DNA of 64,000 nucleotides from Aquiflexum sp. TKW24L (GCF_023502205.1 NZ_JAMFLG010000010.1:86239-150238), one strand, 5' to 3'; positions 45,273 to 55,283 are shown, counted from the first letter of the stretch. Numbers and translations: made by a program. Notes: generated by a model not told the origin, from the letters alone.

Positions 45273-45989
45273 TCATTCCTCCAATTGCCTTCGGTACATC
45301 TGAATCGTATTTTCCAATCCATAATACAAAGCATCACAGATTAAAGCATGACCGATGGAAACTTCATCCATAAAAGGAATGCTTGTTTTGAGAAACTTAA
45401 GATTATGCAGATCAAGGTCATGACCGGCATTGAGCCCAAGTCCCAAATCCCTTGCCAATAAGGCAACTTCCACGTATGGTTTAACAGCTTCCTTTTTATC
45501 CAAAGGGAACATCGATGCGTAGGGCTCGGTATATAATTCGACCCTATCCGTACCGGTATTTTTAGCAGGTTCGAAATATTTGGACTCGGGATTGATAAAA
45601 ATGGAAACCCTAGTCCCATACTCATGAAGCTCTTCTACTATGTCTCTCAAAAAAAGTTGGTTGGTGATCGTGTCCCAACCGCTGTTTGAAGTGATGGCGT
45701 GTGGGGGATCTGGTACCAAAGTGGCCTGCGCCGGTTTGATCAGGCGGATCAAGTCCATGAACCTTTGGTCGGGATATCCTTCGATGTTGAACTCTGTGGT
45801 GACGACCTTGGAAAGATCAATCACATCTTGATACCTGATATGTCTTTCGTCAGGTCTTGGGTGAACGGTAATTCCCTGTGCACCGAAGCGCTCTGCATCC
45901 AAAGCGACTTTCACAATATTTGGATTATTGGCTCCACGGGCATTCCTGAGGGTGGCGATTTTGTTAATATTTACGCTCAGTCTGGTCAT
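45273..45989 (-). CDS. pdxJ: Pyridoxine 5'-phosphate synthase
   Basis: A 238-residue TIM-barrel enzyme that condenses 1-deoxy-xylulose 5-phosphate with 3-amino-2-oxopropyl phosphate to pyridoxine 5'-phosphate in the DXP-dependent B6 route. Typical PdxJ segments are [70 protein letters not shown] and [14 protein letters not shown]. The length is normal. It is divergent from the yqeY-like gene. Confidence 0.97.
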   Translation of the reverse strand: MTRLSVNINKIATLRNARGANNPNIVKVALDAERFGAQGITVHPRPDERHIRYQDVIDLSKVVTTEFNIEGYPDQRFMDLIRLIKPAQATLVPDPPHAITSNSGWDTITNQLFLRDIVEELHEYGTRVSIFINPESKYFEPAKNTGTDRVELYTEPYASMFPLDKKEAVKPYVEVALLARDLGLGLNAGHDLDLHNLKFLKTSIPFMDEVSIGHALICDALYYGLENTIQMYRRQLEE

Positions 45990-46006
45990 TTTCCTAGATT
46001 AAAAGA

Positions 46007-46014
46007 TAATTTTG
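46007..46014 (+). promoter_or_regulatory. Promoter -7 element (TAATTTTG) before the yqeY-like gene
   Basis: A perfect TAnnTTTG, 36 bases before the start at 46051, in the divergent spacer from pdxJ. No -33 element was found. Confidence 0.5.
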
Positions 46015-46050
46015 TGACAAATTTACACCTATAACACAAAGAACAAGACA

Positions 46051-46500
46051 ATGGGTTTAAAGGCAAGTGTAGAAAGTGAAATAAAAAATGCCATGCTCGC
46101 CAGAGACAAAGACAGGCTGAGGGCATTGAGGGCTATCAAATCCCTGATCCTATTGGAAGAAACCAAAGAAGGGGCAGGTGCTGAGCTTTCCAAAGAAGAT
46201 GAAATGAAGCTATTGACCAAAGCTGCCAAGCAAAGGAAAGATTCGGCTGATATCTATAAGCAGCAAAATAGAGAAGATCTCTATGCTGTGGAAATGGCCG
46301 AACTCGAAATCATCGGGGAGTTTTTACCCAAACAATTAACTGAGGAAGAATTGGTTGCTGAATTGAAGAAAATCATTGCTGAATCAGGAGCTGCTGGAGC
46401 AAAAGACATGGGCAAAGTTATGGGTCTTGCATCCAAAGCCTTGGCTGGCAAAGCAGACGGCAAAGCGATTTCTATGAAAGTAAAGGAACTCCTTGCCTAA
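46051..46500 (+). CDS. GatB/YqeY domain protein
   Basis: A 149-residue helical protein: an N-terminal helical YqeY bundle and the C-terminal GatB/YqeY tail (GKVMGLASKALAGKADGKAI), as in the tRNA-binding end of GatB. Free-standing YqeY is widespread; its role is unknown, though it is thought to touch tRNA. First gene of a run with cvpA and pabA (11-base gap to cvpA). Confidence 0.92.
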   Translation: MGLKASVESEIKNAMLARDKDRLRALRAIKSLILLEETKEGAGAELSKEDEMKLLTKAAKQRKDSADIYKQQNREDLYAVEMAELEIIGEFLPKQLTEEELVAELKKIIAESGAAGAKDMGKVMGLASKALAGKADGKAISMKVKELLA

Positions 46501-46511
46501 CATTCACTTAA

Positions 46512-47051
46512 ATGCTTGACATCATCATATTGGTAATTTTGGCAATTGGCGTTTACGAAGGCTACAAAGAAGGTTTGTTTATTGGCATTCTGTCTATTGT
46601 AGCCTTTGTTTTTGCGCTGATACTTGCTTTTCATCTAATGAATTGGGGAGCGGGTTTTCTTGCCCAAAGAGTGGATGAAATGACATTCCTGCTGCCATTT
46701 ATCACCTTTTTGCTGATATTTTTTGGTGTTATAGTAATCATTAGAGGTTTGGCATTTTTAGTCAAAAAATCCCTGGATTTTACCATTCTTGGTTCCATGG
46801 ACAATGTAGCGGGTGGGATTCTAGGATTTTTCAAAACGGTTTTTATCCTGAGTCTTTTTGTATGGATCGCCCATTCATTTGATTTTGCCCTTCCTAAAGA
46901 CTGGATTAAAGAATCCAAGAGTTATTCCTACATCGAACCCATCGCCCCTGTAGTCATTAATTCGCTAGATGACTATGCCCCGATCATCAAAAATACCATT
47001 GCTTCCATTCAGGAATTGGTCGAAAAAACAACGGATGGTCTTGTTGATTGA
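46512..47051 (+). CDS. CvpA-family membrane protein
   Basis: A 179-residue protein with four membrane helices (about 1-20, 24-44, 62-82, 95-117) and a C-terminal helix. It matches CvpA (colicin V production) proteins in its start, LDIIILVILAIGVYEGYKEG. CvpA is linked to envelope maintenance in other bacteria. Its end overlaps the next gene's start by 17 bases. Confidence 0.85.
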   Translation: MLDIIILVILAIGVYEGYKEGLFIGILSIVAFVFALILAFHLMNWGAGFLAQRVDEMTFLLPFITFLLIFFGVIVIIRGLAFLVKKSLDFTILGSMDNVAGGILGFFKTVFILSLFVWIAHSFDFALPKDWIKESKSYSYIEPIAPVVINSLDDYAPIIKNTIASIQELVEKTTDGLVD

Positions 47052-47622
47052 TAATTTCGATTCCTTTTCACATATCCTTGCAGATTATTTGAGACAGGCC
47101 GGGATAGCTTTGGAGATTGTAAGGAATGATGTTGCATTGGACAAGCTCACTTCAAAATCTTGGGAGGCGCTGATCTTATCTCCGGGTCCCGAATCACCAT
47201 CAAAAGCTGGCAATCTCATGAAAATCCTCGGATACTATGCTGGAAAATTGCCAATTTTGGGAATTTGTCTCGGTCATCAGGCGATTGGGGAATATTTTGG
47301 GGGAAAGCTCGTTAAATGTAAAAGGCCAGTGCATGGAAAAGTGCATCATGTTTACAAGTCATTTGACCATAATATCTTGAAGGGTTTACCGGAAAGCTTT
47401 ATGGTGACAAGGTATCATTCTCTTGAAATTGAAAAGATACCTGATTGCCTTCAGGTCATTCTCCAAACACAACAAGGAGAAATCATGGCCATGACCCACA
47501 AAACGTTGCCCATACTTGGTATTCAATACCACCCTGAGGCTTTCCTGACGCAGTTTGGAAAAGATTTGATTTTCAATTGGCTTCAATTATCCAATATTGA
47601 TCATGAGAATTTCGAAAAATGA
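47035..47622 (+). CDS. Anthranilate/aminodeoxychorismate synthase glutamine amidotransferase
   Basis: A 195-residue class I amidotransferase that releases ammonia from glutamine for the chorismate-using partner. Conserved segments are LLIDNFDSFSHILADYLRQ, ILSPGPESPSKAGN, LGICLGHQAIGEYFGG (nucleophile C78) and GIQYHPEAFL (His-Glu of the triad). Whether it is PabA or TrpG is unclear, as neither PabB nor TrpE is nearby. The start at 47035 lies inside cvpA, suggesting translational coupling. A longer frame from 46969 is unneeded. Confidence 0.9.
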   Translation: MVLLIDNFDSFSHILADYLRQAGIALEIVRNDVALDKLTSKSWEALILSPGPESPSKAGNLMKILGYYAGKLPILGICLGHQAIGEYFGGKLVKCKRPVHGKVHHVYKSFDHNILKGLPESFMVTRYHSLEIEKIPDCLQVILQTQQGEIMAMTHKTLPILGIQYHPEAFLTQFGKDLIFNWLQLSNIDHENFEK

Positions 47623-47704
47623 TTCCAGAAGTTTTTAGTACTTCCAAACTTGTTGACATTTTACAACGTTTTATTATTCGAATCCTATTTAATATATTTA
47701 GTGC

Positions 47705-48370
47705 ATGCTGGCATACGAATTTATCAATAACCTAATCCCCCCCTTGAAACTCAAAGACAAGGCTAAACTGGCTTTGAATTGGATGGAGGAAATCAGGACC
47801 GATATTCTGCCGGTAGTGGATGATAACAGGTTTATGGGGTTTGTTACTGAAGATTTGGTTTTTACTGTCAACAATCCCGAACTGACAATAGCCAATATTT
47901 CTCTGGACAACATATCCTGTTTTGTCTATCAGGACAAGCATATCTATGATGTGATCAAAGTGGCCTCAGAATTTCATTCCAACATGATAGCTGTCGTAGA
48001 CAGAGAAAACAATTATCTTGGCGTGGTGACCATGGAGGATGCCATCAGTGCGTTTGCAGATTCGCTATCCATTCAATCAAATGGTGCTGTTTTGGTTTTA
48101 TCCATGAATATGACGGATTACAGTCTGTTTGAAATCTCAAGGATAATCGAATCAGAGAATACCAAAATACTCAGCAGTTTTCTCTCCAGTGATCCGCTGG
48201 ACGACTCCAAGATAAAATTGACATTGAAATTAGACAAAACAGAACTCAGGCATGTCAAAGCTACCTTGGAACGGTTTGGTTACAGGATTCTGGACCACTT
48301 CCAAGAAGAGGATGGCATCAGTGGAGAGCAGGAACGAATTGACAACTTATTCAGATTTTTACAGATTTAA
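47705..48370 (+). CDS. CBS-domain protein
   Basis: A 221-residue protein with a pair of CBS motifs (about 8-55 and 75-120; GFVTEDLVF, YLGVVTMEDAISAFAD). The C-terminal part (about 125-221) has an ACT-like pattern of alternating helix and strand. CBS pairs bind adenine nucleotides, so a regulatory role is likely. It is 15 bases upstream of nadK and is commonly found beside it in Bacteroidota. Confidence 0.85.
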   Translation: MLAYEFINNLIPPLKLKDKAKLALNWMEEIRTDILPVVDDNRFMGFVTEDLVFTVNNPELTIANISLDNISCFVYQDKHIYDVIKVASEFHSNMIAVVDRENNYLGVVTMEDAISAFADSLSIQSNGAVLVLSMNMTDYSLFEISRIIESENTKILSSFLSSDPLDDSKIKLTLKLDKTELRHVKATLERFGYRILDHFQEEDGISGEQERIDNLFRFLQI

Positions 48371-48385
48371 TCCCTATTTTCCCTG

Positions 48386-49261
48386 ATGAAAATCACTTTG
48401 CATGGGATAGGTGTTCAGAAAGAGGTTCTTCCTCAGATTAGTCTTCTTTTCGAACTCCTGAAAAATAAGAATATTGACCTTCACCTCACGGAGTCCCTAC
48501 AGAAATCACTCAAAAAAAATGGGTTTTCTTCCTTGGGTTTGAAATCCATAACTCAGAAAAACCCCATTAAGGGCTCTGATTTTATGATTTCAATAGGTGG
48601 GGACGGCACTCTTTTAGATACAGTTTGTCTGGTAGGTAAAAATGAAATCCCAATTTTGGGCGTAAATACCGGCAGATTGGGTTTTTTGGCTACTGTGGCA
48701 AAGGAAAATATTGAAAGTAGTATAGAAGAATTGATCAACGGCGACTTTTCTATCGAATCGCGGACCCTTCTCAAGTTGGAATCAGATGTCCCCCTTTTCA
48801 ATGGGCTCAATTTTGGCTTGAATGAATTCACGATCCATAAGCGGGATACTTCTTCGATGATCACAGTCCATACCTATATCAATGACCTTTATCTCAACAG
48901 TTATTGGGCGGATGGTTTGATTATTGCCACACCTACAGGATCTACAGGTTATTCATTGAGCTGTGGGGGGCCATTGATTACCCCCGGGGCAAGGAATTTT
49001 GTCATTACGCCTGTCAGCCCGCACAACCTGAATGTCCGTCCTATAGTGGTATCAGATGACAATGAGATCAGTTTTAGGATTGAGGGAAGAAGCGAGAAAT
49101 TTTTAATTTCATTGGATTCAAGATCAACGCCGATAGATGCTTCCGTAAAATTGAAAGTCAAAAAAGCTGAATTTTCAGCGAAATTGGTCAAATTTGCTTC
49201 CTACAGTTATTTCGATACACTTCGTCAAAAACTCAATTGGGGATTTGATATGAGAAATTAA
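48386..49261 (+). CDS. nadK: NAD kinase
   Basis: A 291-residue enzyme that phosphorylates NAD+ to NADP+. G71-G-D-G74 is the nucleotide-binding motif. GVNTGRLGFLATV, TPTGSTGYSLSCGGPLITP and PVSPHNLNVRPIVV are diagnostic. Its length is normal for bacteria. It is coupled to the CBS gene. Confidence 0.96.
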   Translation: MKITLHGIGVQKEVLPQISLLFELLKNKNIDLHLTESLQKSLKKNGFSSLGLKSITQKNPIKGSDFMISIGGDGTLLDTVCLVGKNEIPILGVNTGRLGFLATVAKENIESSIEELINGDFSIESRTLLKLESDVPLFNGLNFGLNEFTIHKRDTSSMITVHTYINDLYLNSYWADGLIIATPTGSTGYSLSCGGPLITPGARNFVITPVSPHNLNVRPIVVSDDNEISFRIEGRSEKFLISLDSRSTPIDASVKLKVKKAEFSAKLVKFASYSYFDTLRQKLNWGFDMRN

Positions 49262-49416
49262 AAATGCTTCCTATTTTAAGTATTTTAACTATCTCAAAAT
49301 CAAATATCTATAACCTAATTCAGAATTCTATGACTGATTTATCATTAACAAAAATTAACCCCGGAAATACTGATTCGGGTTTTTATATCGTTCTCTAGTT
49401 CATAAATTGCATCGTC

Positions 49417-50169
49417 TTGAAAAAGAATAAGTTTTGGATTTTGTCTTTGTCATTTCTTTTGGCCATTCTGGTTTTGTTAAAACCCGAAAAATCTATCGCA
49501 CAAAAGTATGATGCAGGTGGAGGTCTTGGTATAGCCACCTATTCAGGTGACATTATCCGAGGGCTCGATCCAAATCAAATCGGACTTCAAGGGACGTTAT
49601 TTGGCAGACGAAATTTTGACAATGTTTGGTCACTCCGTGGCGGGTTATCATTTGCTAGGCTCAATGCCGCAGATAGCATCAATCCCATAGATCCGGTGAC
49701 GGCCTTTAGGAATGCAGGCTTCAAAGGTTCACTTTTTGAAGTATCGGTTGTAATGGAATACCATTTCCTTGATTTTACCAACAGGTTTGCAGAATATAAA
49801 TTCTCTCCTTATGGATTCTTAGGACTTGGTTTTGCAGGTTTTGTGGGAAATGGTAGAAAATTTGAAGGCGATCCCAATCCATCAGGTTATAATGTGGGAA
49901 CACCTGTAATCCCTTTTGGAATAGGCATCAAATACAAATTATCCGAAAACTGGATCTTGGCCACAGAATTTGGGGCAAGGGCAACATTTACAGATGCAAT
50001 TGATAAACTTTACGGTGAAGAGACAATCATCCCCCGGTTTCCGATAGGTAATCCTCCAAATGCCGTGATTGGCTATAATTATGGGAATTACAGTGACAAG
50101 GACTGGTATTACTTTTTGGGCGTTACACTTAGCTACACCTTCAGCACGATAAAATGTTATTCTTATTAA
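49417..50169 (+). CDS. DUF6089-family outer-membrane protein
   Basis: A 250-residue protein with a signal peptide (about 1-28) starting at TTG (49417, KKNKFWILSLSF). A barrel of eight or more strands ends with VTLSYTFSTIKCY. DUF6089 proteins are regularly found between nadK and uppS in Cytophagales. They are small barrels of unknown role, probably OmpA-like. Confidence 0.85.
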   Translation: MKKNKFWILSLSFLLAILVLLKPEKSIAQKYDAGGGLGIATYSGDIIRGLDPNQIGLQGTLFGRRNFDNVWSLRGGLSFARLNAADSINPIDPVTAFRNAGFKGSLFEVSVVMEYHFLDFTNRFAEYKFSPYGFLGLGFAGFVGNGRKFEGDPNPSGYNVGTPVIPFGIGIKYKLSENWILATEFGARATFTDAIDKLYGEETIIPRFPIGNPPNAVIGYNYGNYSDKDWYYFLGVTLSYTFSTIKCYSY

Positions 50170-50251
50170 TTTCTACCAAAAATAGAATATTGAAAAAGAA
50201 ATAGCATTTTTGTACCTCCAAAAAACGAAGGCATTTTCGTATCCCTACGAA

Positions 50252-50995
50252 ATGAAAGAATCAATAGACAAGGATAAAATCCCCCAACACATCGCAATTA
50301 TCATGGATGGGAATGGACGGTGGGCCCAAAAAAAAGGAGCCATGAGAATCTTTGGCCATAAAAATGCCATTGCAGCGGTAAGGGAAGCCATTGAAGGTTC
50401 AGCTGAACTTGGCGTGAAGTATTTGACCTTATATGCGTTTTCAACGGAAAATTGGTCAAGGCCTGAGGATGAGGTCAGTGCATTGATGGAGTTACTGGTA
50501 GATTCGATTGCCCAAGAAGTGCCTACCATGATGAAAAACAACATCCGCTTATTGGCTATTGGAGATACAGAAAGTTTACCAAGAAGAGCGAAACAAAAAC
50601 TGGATGAGGCCATTGGACTTACATCAAAAAACACCGGTCTTTCAGTTGTTTTGGCTTTGAGCTACAGCGGAAGATGGGAAATCCAGAATGCGATCCATTC
50701 TATTGTCAAAAAAGTAGAAGCAAAACAACTTCAGATTGAAGATATCACCCAAGAAGTGATTGCTTCGCATTTGAATACCAAAGACATCCCTGATCCGGAA
50801 CTTCTGATCAGGACAAGTGGAGAAATCAGAATCAGTAACTTTCTCCTTTGGCAATTGGCTTATACTGAGCTGTATTTTACAGAGGTGTTGTGGCCGGATT
50901 TTAGAAAAGAGCATCTTGTGGAAGCCATACTCGATTATCAAAAAAGAGAAAGAAGGTTTGGCAAAACCGGGGCTCAGATTAAACCAAAATTTTGA
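50252..50995 (+). CDS. uppS: Isoprenyl transferase (undecaprenyl diphosphate synthase)
   Basis: A 247-residue cis-prenyltransferase that builds the C55 lipid carrier for peptidoglycan and glycan assembly. MDGNGRWA at 18-25 holds the catalytic Asp. LYAFSTENWSRP, ALSYSGRWEI and ELLIRTSGEIRISNFLLWQLAYTE are standard. The start at 50252 was chosen by homology; the frame upstream is unneeded. It overlaps bamA by one base. Confidence 0.95.
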   Translation: MKESIDKDKIPQHIAIIMDGNGRWAQKKGAMRIFGHKNAIAAVREAIEGSAELGVKYLTLYAFSTENWSRPEDEVSALMELLVDSIAQEVPTMMKNNIRLLAIGDTESLPRRAKQKLDEAIGLTSKNTGLSVVLALSYSGRWEIQNAIHSIVKKVEAKQLQIEDITQEVIASHLNTKDIPDPELLIRTSGEIRISNFLLWQLAYTELYFTEVLWPDFRKEHLVEAILDYQKRERRFGKTGAQIKPKF

Positions 50996-53688
50996 TGAAA
51001 AAGAGTTTTATTGTCCTTTGCCTTTTTATGTTGGTTCTCAGCGCCCAGGCCCAGATCCGTTTGGGACAAAGCCGCTATACACCTGCAAGGGCTGTGGATA
51101 TTTTAGAGTTGAATTATTCCAAACCACAGAAATATAGAATTGCTGAAATCAAAGCCGTAGGATTGACTACCTTGGATGAAGTGGCAATCGTCTCTTTGTC
51201 CGGTCTTCGGGTAGATGATGTCATCTCAGTCCCAGGTGATGCAATTTCCACTGCTCTCAAAAGAATATGGGGTCAAGGCATCATCGGTGATGTCAAGATT
51301 CTGGTAACCAAAATTGAAGGTGATGACATTTACCTTTTAATGGAACTTACCGAAAGGCCGCGATTCAGCAGGGTTGAGTTTGTCGGTGTCAATAAAACCC
51401 AGGAAAGTGAATTAAAAGATAAAATAAAAATTCGTGGAAGGGTAGTAAGGGACGATGTTTTGAATACCTCTCAAAGGAATATCCGTCAATATTTTGTGGA
51501 CAAAGGATACCTTAATACTGATGTAAAAGTAATTCAAGAAAGGGATACCACGCTACCAAATAGTGTGAAGCTTAGGTTTGAAGTTGATACCAAAACAAAA
51601 GTTAAGATCAACGAAGTAAAAGTTTATGGTGCAGAAGGCATCGATGCCAAGAAAGTCAAATCCAAATTAAAGAAAACCAAAGAACATCCTAGGATGTACA
51701 TTGGAAGAGACATTGCCTCAAGGATTTCCAATACTACTCCAAAAAGTGCTGCAGATGCGATTTTCCACATGAGTCCTGTTGAGGACGATAAGGTGAAAGA
51801 ATACATCAACAAGAATTTTAAGCTTAACTTCTTAAATGCTTCCAAATTCGTCTCCAAAGAATTTAAGGAAGACAAAGATAAAGTAATAGCCTATTACAAT
51901 TCCAAAGGTTATCGGGATGCTGAAATTGTAGTTGACTCTGTCTATAGATTTTCGGATAACACCGTTAATGTGGACATTTCTTTGGAAGAGGGTAAGAAAT
52001 ATTATTACCGCAATATCACCTTCGTTGGCAATTACCTCCATCCTAATGTAGTCCTTCAAAATCGCCTTGGAATAGCCAAAGGTGATGTATATGATAAAGA
52101 AAAACTGGATAAAAGACTTAACTATGATCCGCAAAAAGGGGATGATGTAAGTTCGTTGTATCAAGATAACGGATACCTGTTTTTCTCCATCGAGCCAGTT
52201 GAAGTCAAAATTAAAGAAGATTCCATAGACATCGAGATGAGAATCTTCGAAGGTCCTCAGGTAACAGTTAACTCTGTCAACATCCAAGGTAATGAAAGGA
52301 CTTCAGACCATGTGGTCATGAGGGAAATTAGGATTTTGCCAGGTCAAAAATTCAATAGAAGTTTATTGGTAAGGACCATCAGAGAATTGTCTCAGTTGGG
52401 ATATTTTGATCCCGAGAAGATTGAACCTGACATGCGTCCAAACTATGAAAACGCAACCGTTGACATCACTTTCAAACTTGAGGAAAGACCGAATGACCAG
52501 ATTGAATTATCCGGTGGTTGGGGTGGATTCTTTGGTTTTGTGGGTACCGTCGGTTTAGTATTCAATAACTTCTCCTTAAAAAACATTGCAAATTTTGAAA
52601 AATGGAGACCACTTCCTGTGGGAGACGGTCAGAGACTTTCATTGAGAGTTCAGGCTAACGGGCGTTCCTTCCAAAATTACAGCATCTCCCTTACTGAGCC
52701 TTGGTTTGGTGGCAAAAAGCCAAATGCCTTGAGTTTTAGCTTGAATAGATCTATCCAAAGACAATTGGATTTTCAAAACCCTGGCGCCCAAGAACTCGGA
52801 TTTTTTAAAATTACCGGCGTAACACTTGGGCTGTCTAAAAGGGTCACCTGGCCAGATGATTATTTCATGGTTAGTACTGCCCTGACCTATCAAAACTATG
52901 ACTTCTTCGAGTTTGGAAAGCGGTTTGGACTCTCTTTTGCCACAGGGAAACTAAATAGCGTGGCATTAATCAACACCATCGCCCGGAATAATATTGATAA
53001 CCCCATATATCCAAGAATGGGATCCAATATCTCCTTGGTGACATCTCTGACCCCTCCATATGCTTCATTAAATCCAAACATTGACAGAGAATCTCCGGAT
53101 GAAGAAAAGTACAAATGGTTAGAGTACCACAAATGGATGTTTGATGCCTCTTTTTACACACCGTTATTTGGATCGACCAAATGGGTCATCAGTTCAAGAA
53201 CTCACATGGGATTCTTGGGATCTTATGGTGATAGGATCGGAATCATTCCATTGGAAAGATTCGTAATGGGTGGTGATGGAATGAATATGAACAATTTTGC
53301 TCTAGGACAAGAGATCATCGGACTTCGGGGATATGAAAACCAAACGATAACACCTGGGGCATTGACCAGAAATGACCCGAATTCCACCGATGGTTATGGG
53401 GGTATCGTTTATAATAAACATGTTATGGAACTTAGGTTCCTGGTTTCACCAAATCCATCAGCCACCATTTTCCTTCTTGGGTTTGCTGAAGCCGGTAATA
53501 ACTGGGGTTCGTATTCAGAATTTAATCCGTTTAACTTGAAAAAATCTGCGGGAATGGGTGCTAGAATCTTTATGCCTGCGTTTGGATTATTAGGTTTGGA
53601 TTGGGGTTATGGATTTGATCCTCCTCCTGGTTCCACCCAGCCTAGCGGAGCCCAATTCCACTTTACCATCGGACAACAATTTAGATAA
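50995..53688 (+). CDS. bamA: Outer-membrane protein assembly factor BamA
   Basis: An 897-residue Omp85 protein: signal peptide (about 1-20), a series of POTRA domains (about 40-500; FVGVNKTQESELKDKIK, NIQGNERTSDHVVMREIRI) and a C-terminal beta-barrel (about 510-897) with RGYEN, ending QFHFTIGQQF. It inserts outer-membrane proteins and is normally essential. The ATG overlaps the uppS stop (TGATG). Two OmpH/Skp chaperone genes follow directly. Confidence 0.97.
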   Translation: MKKSFIVLCLFMLVLSAQAQIRLGQSRYTPARAVDILELNYSKPQKYRIAEIKAVGLTTLDEVAIVSLSGLRVDDVISVPGDAISTALKRIWGQGIIGDVKILVTKIEGDDIYLLMELTERPRFSRVEFVGVNKTQESELKDKIKIRGRVVRDDVLNTSQRNIRQYFVDKGYLNTDVKVIQERDTTLPNSVKLRFEVDTKTKVKINEVKVYGAEGIDAKKVKSKLKKTKEHPRMYIGRDIASRISNTTPKSAADAIFHMSPVEDDKVKEYINKNFKLNFLNASKFVSKEFKEDKDKVIAYYNSKGYRDAEIVVDSVYRFSDNTVNVDISLEEGKKYYYRNITFVGNYLHPNVVLQNRLGIAKGDVYDKEKLDKRLNYDPQKGDDVSSLYQDNGYLFFSIEPVEVKIKEDSIDIEMRIFEGPQVTVNSVNIQGNERTSDHVVMREIRILPGQKFNRSLLVRTIRELSQLGYFDPEKIEPDMRPNYENATVDITFKLEERPNDQIELSGGWGGFFGFVGTVGLVFNNFSLKNIANFEKWRPLPVGDGQRLSLRVQANGRSFQNYSISLTEPWFGGKKPNALSFSLNRSIQRQLDFQNPGAQELGFFKITGVTLGLSKRVTWPDDYFMVSTALTYQNYDFFEFGKRFGLSFATGKLNSVALINTIARNNIDNPIYPRMGSNISLVTSLTPPYASLNPNIDRESPDEEKYKWLEYHKWMFDASFYTPLFGSTKWVISSRTHMGFLGSYGDRIGIIPLERFVMGGDGMNMNNFALGQEIIGLRGYENQTITPGALTRNDPNSTDGYGGIVYNKHVMELRFLVSPNPSATIFLLGFAEAGNNWGSYSEFNPFNLKKSAGMGARIFMPAFGLLGLDWGYGFDPPPGSTQPSGAQFHFTIGQQFR

Positions 53689-54224
53689 TGGTGAAAAAAC
53701 CGATTATATTATTAATTTTGTGCTCGCTATTTGGGATGGCCTTATTTATTCAGTCAGCTGAAGCCCAGAAATTTGGCTATATCGACTCTGAATATATTCT
53801 GAACAAACACCCAGATTATAAGCTAGTTCAAGATGAATTAACATCTATTAGCAATCAGTGGAAAAAAGAGGCACAGGATTTGGAACAGGGTATCAAAACC
53901 AAGTATGCAAATCTAAAAGCAGAAGAAGTGTTATTGACAGTGGAAATGTACCAAGAAAGATTGGTGTCTATCAAAGAATCAGAAAAAGAAGCTGTTACAT
54001 TTAATAACAGAGTTTTTGGTATCAATGGACAATACTACCAGAAACAGGCAGAACTGTTGCAGCCGTTACAATCCAAGATCTACGACGCGATAGACAGGGT
54101 TTGTAAGAGAAACAGTTTGGTCATCTTATTTGATAAGGCTTCGGGGCCACTCATGATTTACACAGACCCGAGGCATGATTACTCAGAATTTGTATTAGAA
54201 GAATTAGGAATAGAAAACAAATAA
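53688..54224 (+). CDS. OmpH/Skp-family periplasmic chaperone 1
   Basis: A 178-residue protein with signal peptide (cut near SAEAQ) and a long helical coiled coil (about 45-145), which is the Skp tentacle fold that holds unfolded barrel proteins for BamA. YIDSEYILNKHPDY is typical of this family. The ATG overlaps the bamA stop codon by one base. Confidence 0.9.
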   Translation: MVKKPIILLILCSLFGMALFIQSAEAQKFGYIDSEYILNKHPDYKLVQDELTSISNQWKKEAQDLEQGIKTKYANLKAEEVLLTVEMYQERLVSIKESEKEAVTFNNRVFGINGQYYQKQAELLQPLQSKIYDAIDRVCKRNSLVILFDKASGPLMIYTDPRHDYSEFVLEELGIENK

Positions 54225-54242
54225 ATTAAATCGATAACGAAA

Positions 54243-54800
54243 ATGATGAAAATTAAAGTCGTCCTTTCCGCAATAGCAATCTTTTGCGTAGGATTCGTAG
54301 CTCAAGCCCAAGCCCAGGAATTGAAGATCGGCTATACCAATGTGGAATTGCTGATGGACCTCATGCCTGAGATGGAACAGATCGCTGCTGATGTACAGGA
54401 TTATCAAGCTCAACTTCAGACCAACATCCAGACAAAAGCTCAGGATTTTCAGAGGAAAGTTCAGGCATACCAGCAAGCTGCCCCAACTATGACGGAAGAT
54501 GCTAGAAGTGCCAAAGAGCAGGAATTGCAAAAACTGCAACAGGATGTTCAGAAGTATGAGCAAGACGCACAGGTGTCTTATCAAAACAAACTCCAGGAAC
54601 TTCTTGCTCCAGTTCAGCAAAAAGTATTCAATGCCATCAATGCAGTAGCTGCAGAAAACAATTATTCACATGTATTTTCAGAATCTGCGGGTCAATCTCC
54701 GATTTTGCTATATACAAGAGACGAAGACAAATTCACTGAATTGGTTTTGGCCAAATTAGGAGTAGAATTACCGGCAGCCCCGGCAGGTGCAGGAAAGTAA
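54243..54800 (+). CDS. OmpH/Skp-family periplasmic chaperone 2
   Basis: A 185-residue relative of the preceding chaperone: signal peptide (cut near AQAQAQ), IGYTNVELLMDLMPEM, then a Gln-rich coiled coil (about 45-130, with many Gln and Lys) and a short C-terminal domain. Two Skp paralogs after bamA is a common Bacteroidota arrangement. An intrinsic terminator closes the operon. Confidence 0.9.
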   Translation: MMKIKVVLSAIAIFCVGFVAQAQAQELKIGYTNVELLMDLMPEMEQIAADVQDYQAQLQTNIQTKAQDFQRKVQAYQQAAPTMTEDARSAKEQELQKLQQDVQKYEQDAQVSYQNKLQELLAPVQQKVFNAINAVAAENNYSHVFSESAGQSPILLYTRDEDKFTELVLAKLGVELPAAPAGAGK

Positions 54801-54823
54801 TCCGAAAAGCTTATAAAATTCAG

Positions 54824-54851
54824 ACCTGTTTCGAAAGAGACAGGTTTTTTT
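54824..54851 (+). terminator. Intrinsic terminator of the bamA-ompH unit
   Basis: A 9-bp stem with one G-U pair (ACCTGTTTC/GAGACAGGT, 54824-54832 with 54837-54845), a GAAA tetraloop and a T run. It follows the second ompH by 23 bases. Confidence 0.9.
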
Positions 54852-54974
54852 ATTTACCCATGGTTTATTTCAAGAATACCAACTCTGTCAGAACCTGTTT
54901 CGGCTTTAATTCATATGACCTACGTTGAAGTAGTATTTTCGATTCTGCTTTATTTATGACGAAATTAGTATATC

Positions 54975-55283
54975 ATGGCAAAAAAGAAATTTAAAGAGGT
55001 AATCCAACAATCTCAGGAGGCTATATTAGTTGATTTTTATGCTGATTGGTGTGGCCCATGTCAAACCATGGGTCCTGTTTTGGAGGAGGTTATGGAGGAA
55101 CTCAATGGAAAAATCAAGTTATATAAACTGGATATTGAAAAAAATCCTCAAGTAAGTTTACAATTTGGAGTCAGGTCTATACCCCATTATATCCTTTTTA
55201 AACGTGGCAAAATACTATGGAGAAAGGGGGGAATCATGACCAAAAGGGAATTGGTTCAAGCTATGAAGGGGTTTACAGGGTGA
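54975..55283 (+). CDS. Thioredoxin-family protein
   Basis: A 102-residue thioredoxin with active site W25-C26-G-P-C29 in FYADWCGPCQTMGPVL. The cis-Pro region is VRSIPHYILF. No signal, so cytoplasmic; it is a dithiol reductant. It has a separate transcript after the bamA terminator and an unrelated large gene downstream. Confidence 0.93.
   Translation: MAKKKFKEVIQQSQEAILVDFYADWCGPCQTMGPVLEEVMEELNGKIKLYKLDIEKNPQVSLQFGVRSIPHYILFKRGKILWRKGGIMTKRELVQAMKGFTG

Noticed and set aside
49350..49387. Hairpin with T run before the DUF6089 gene
   Set aside because: The stem has only about 4-5 good pairs with a bulge and a long loop, too weak to call a terminator.
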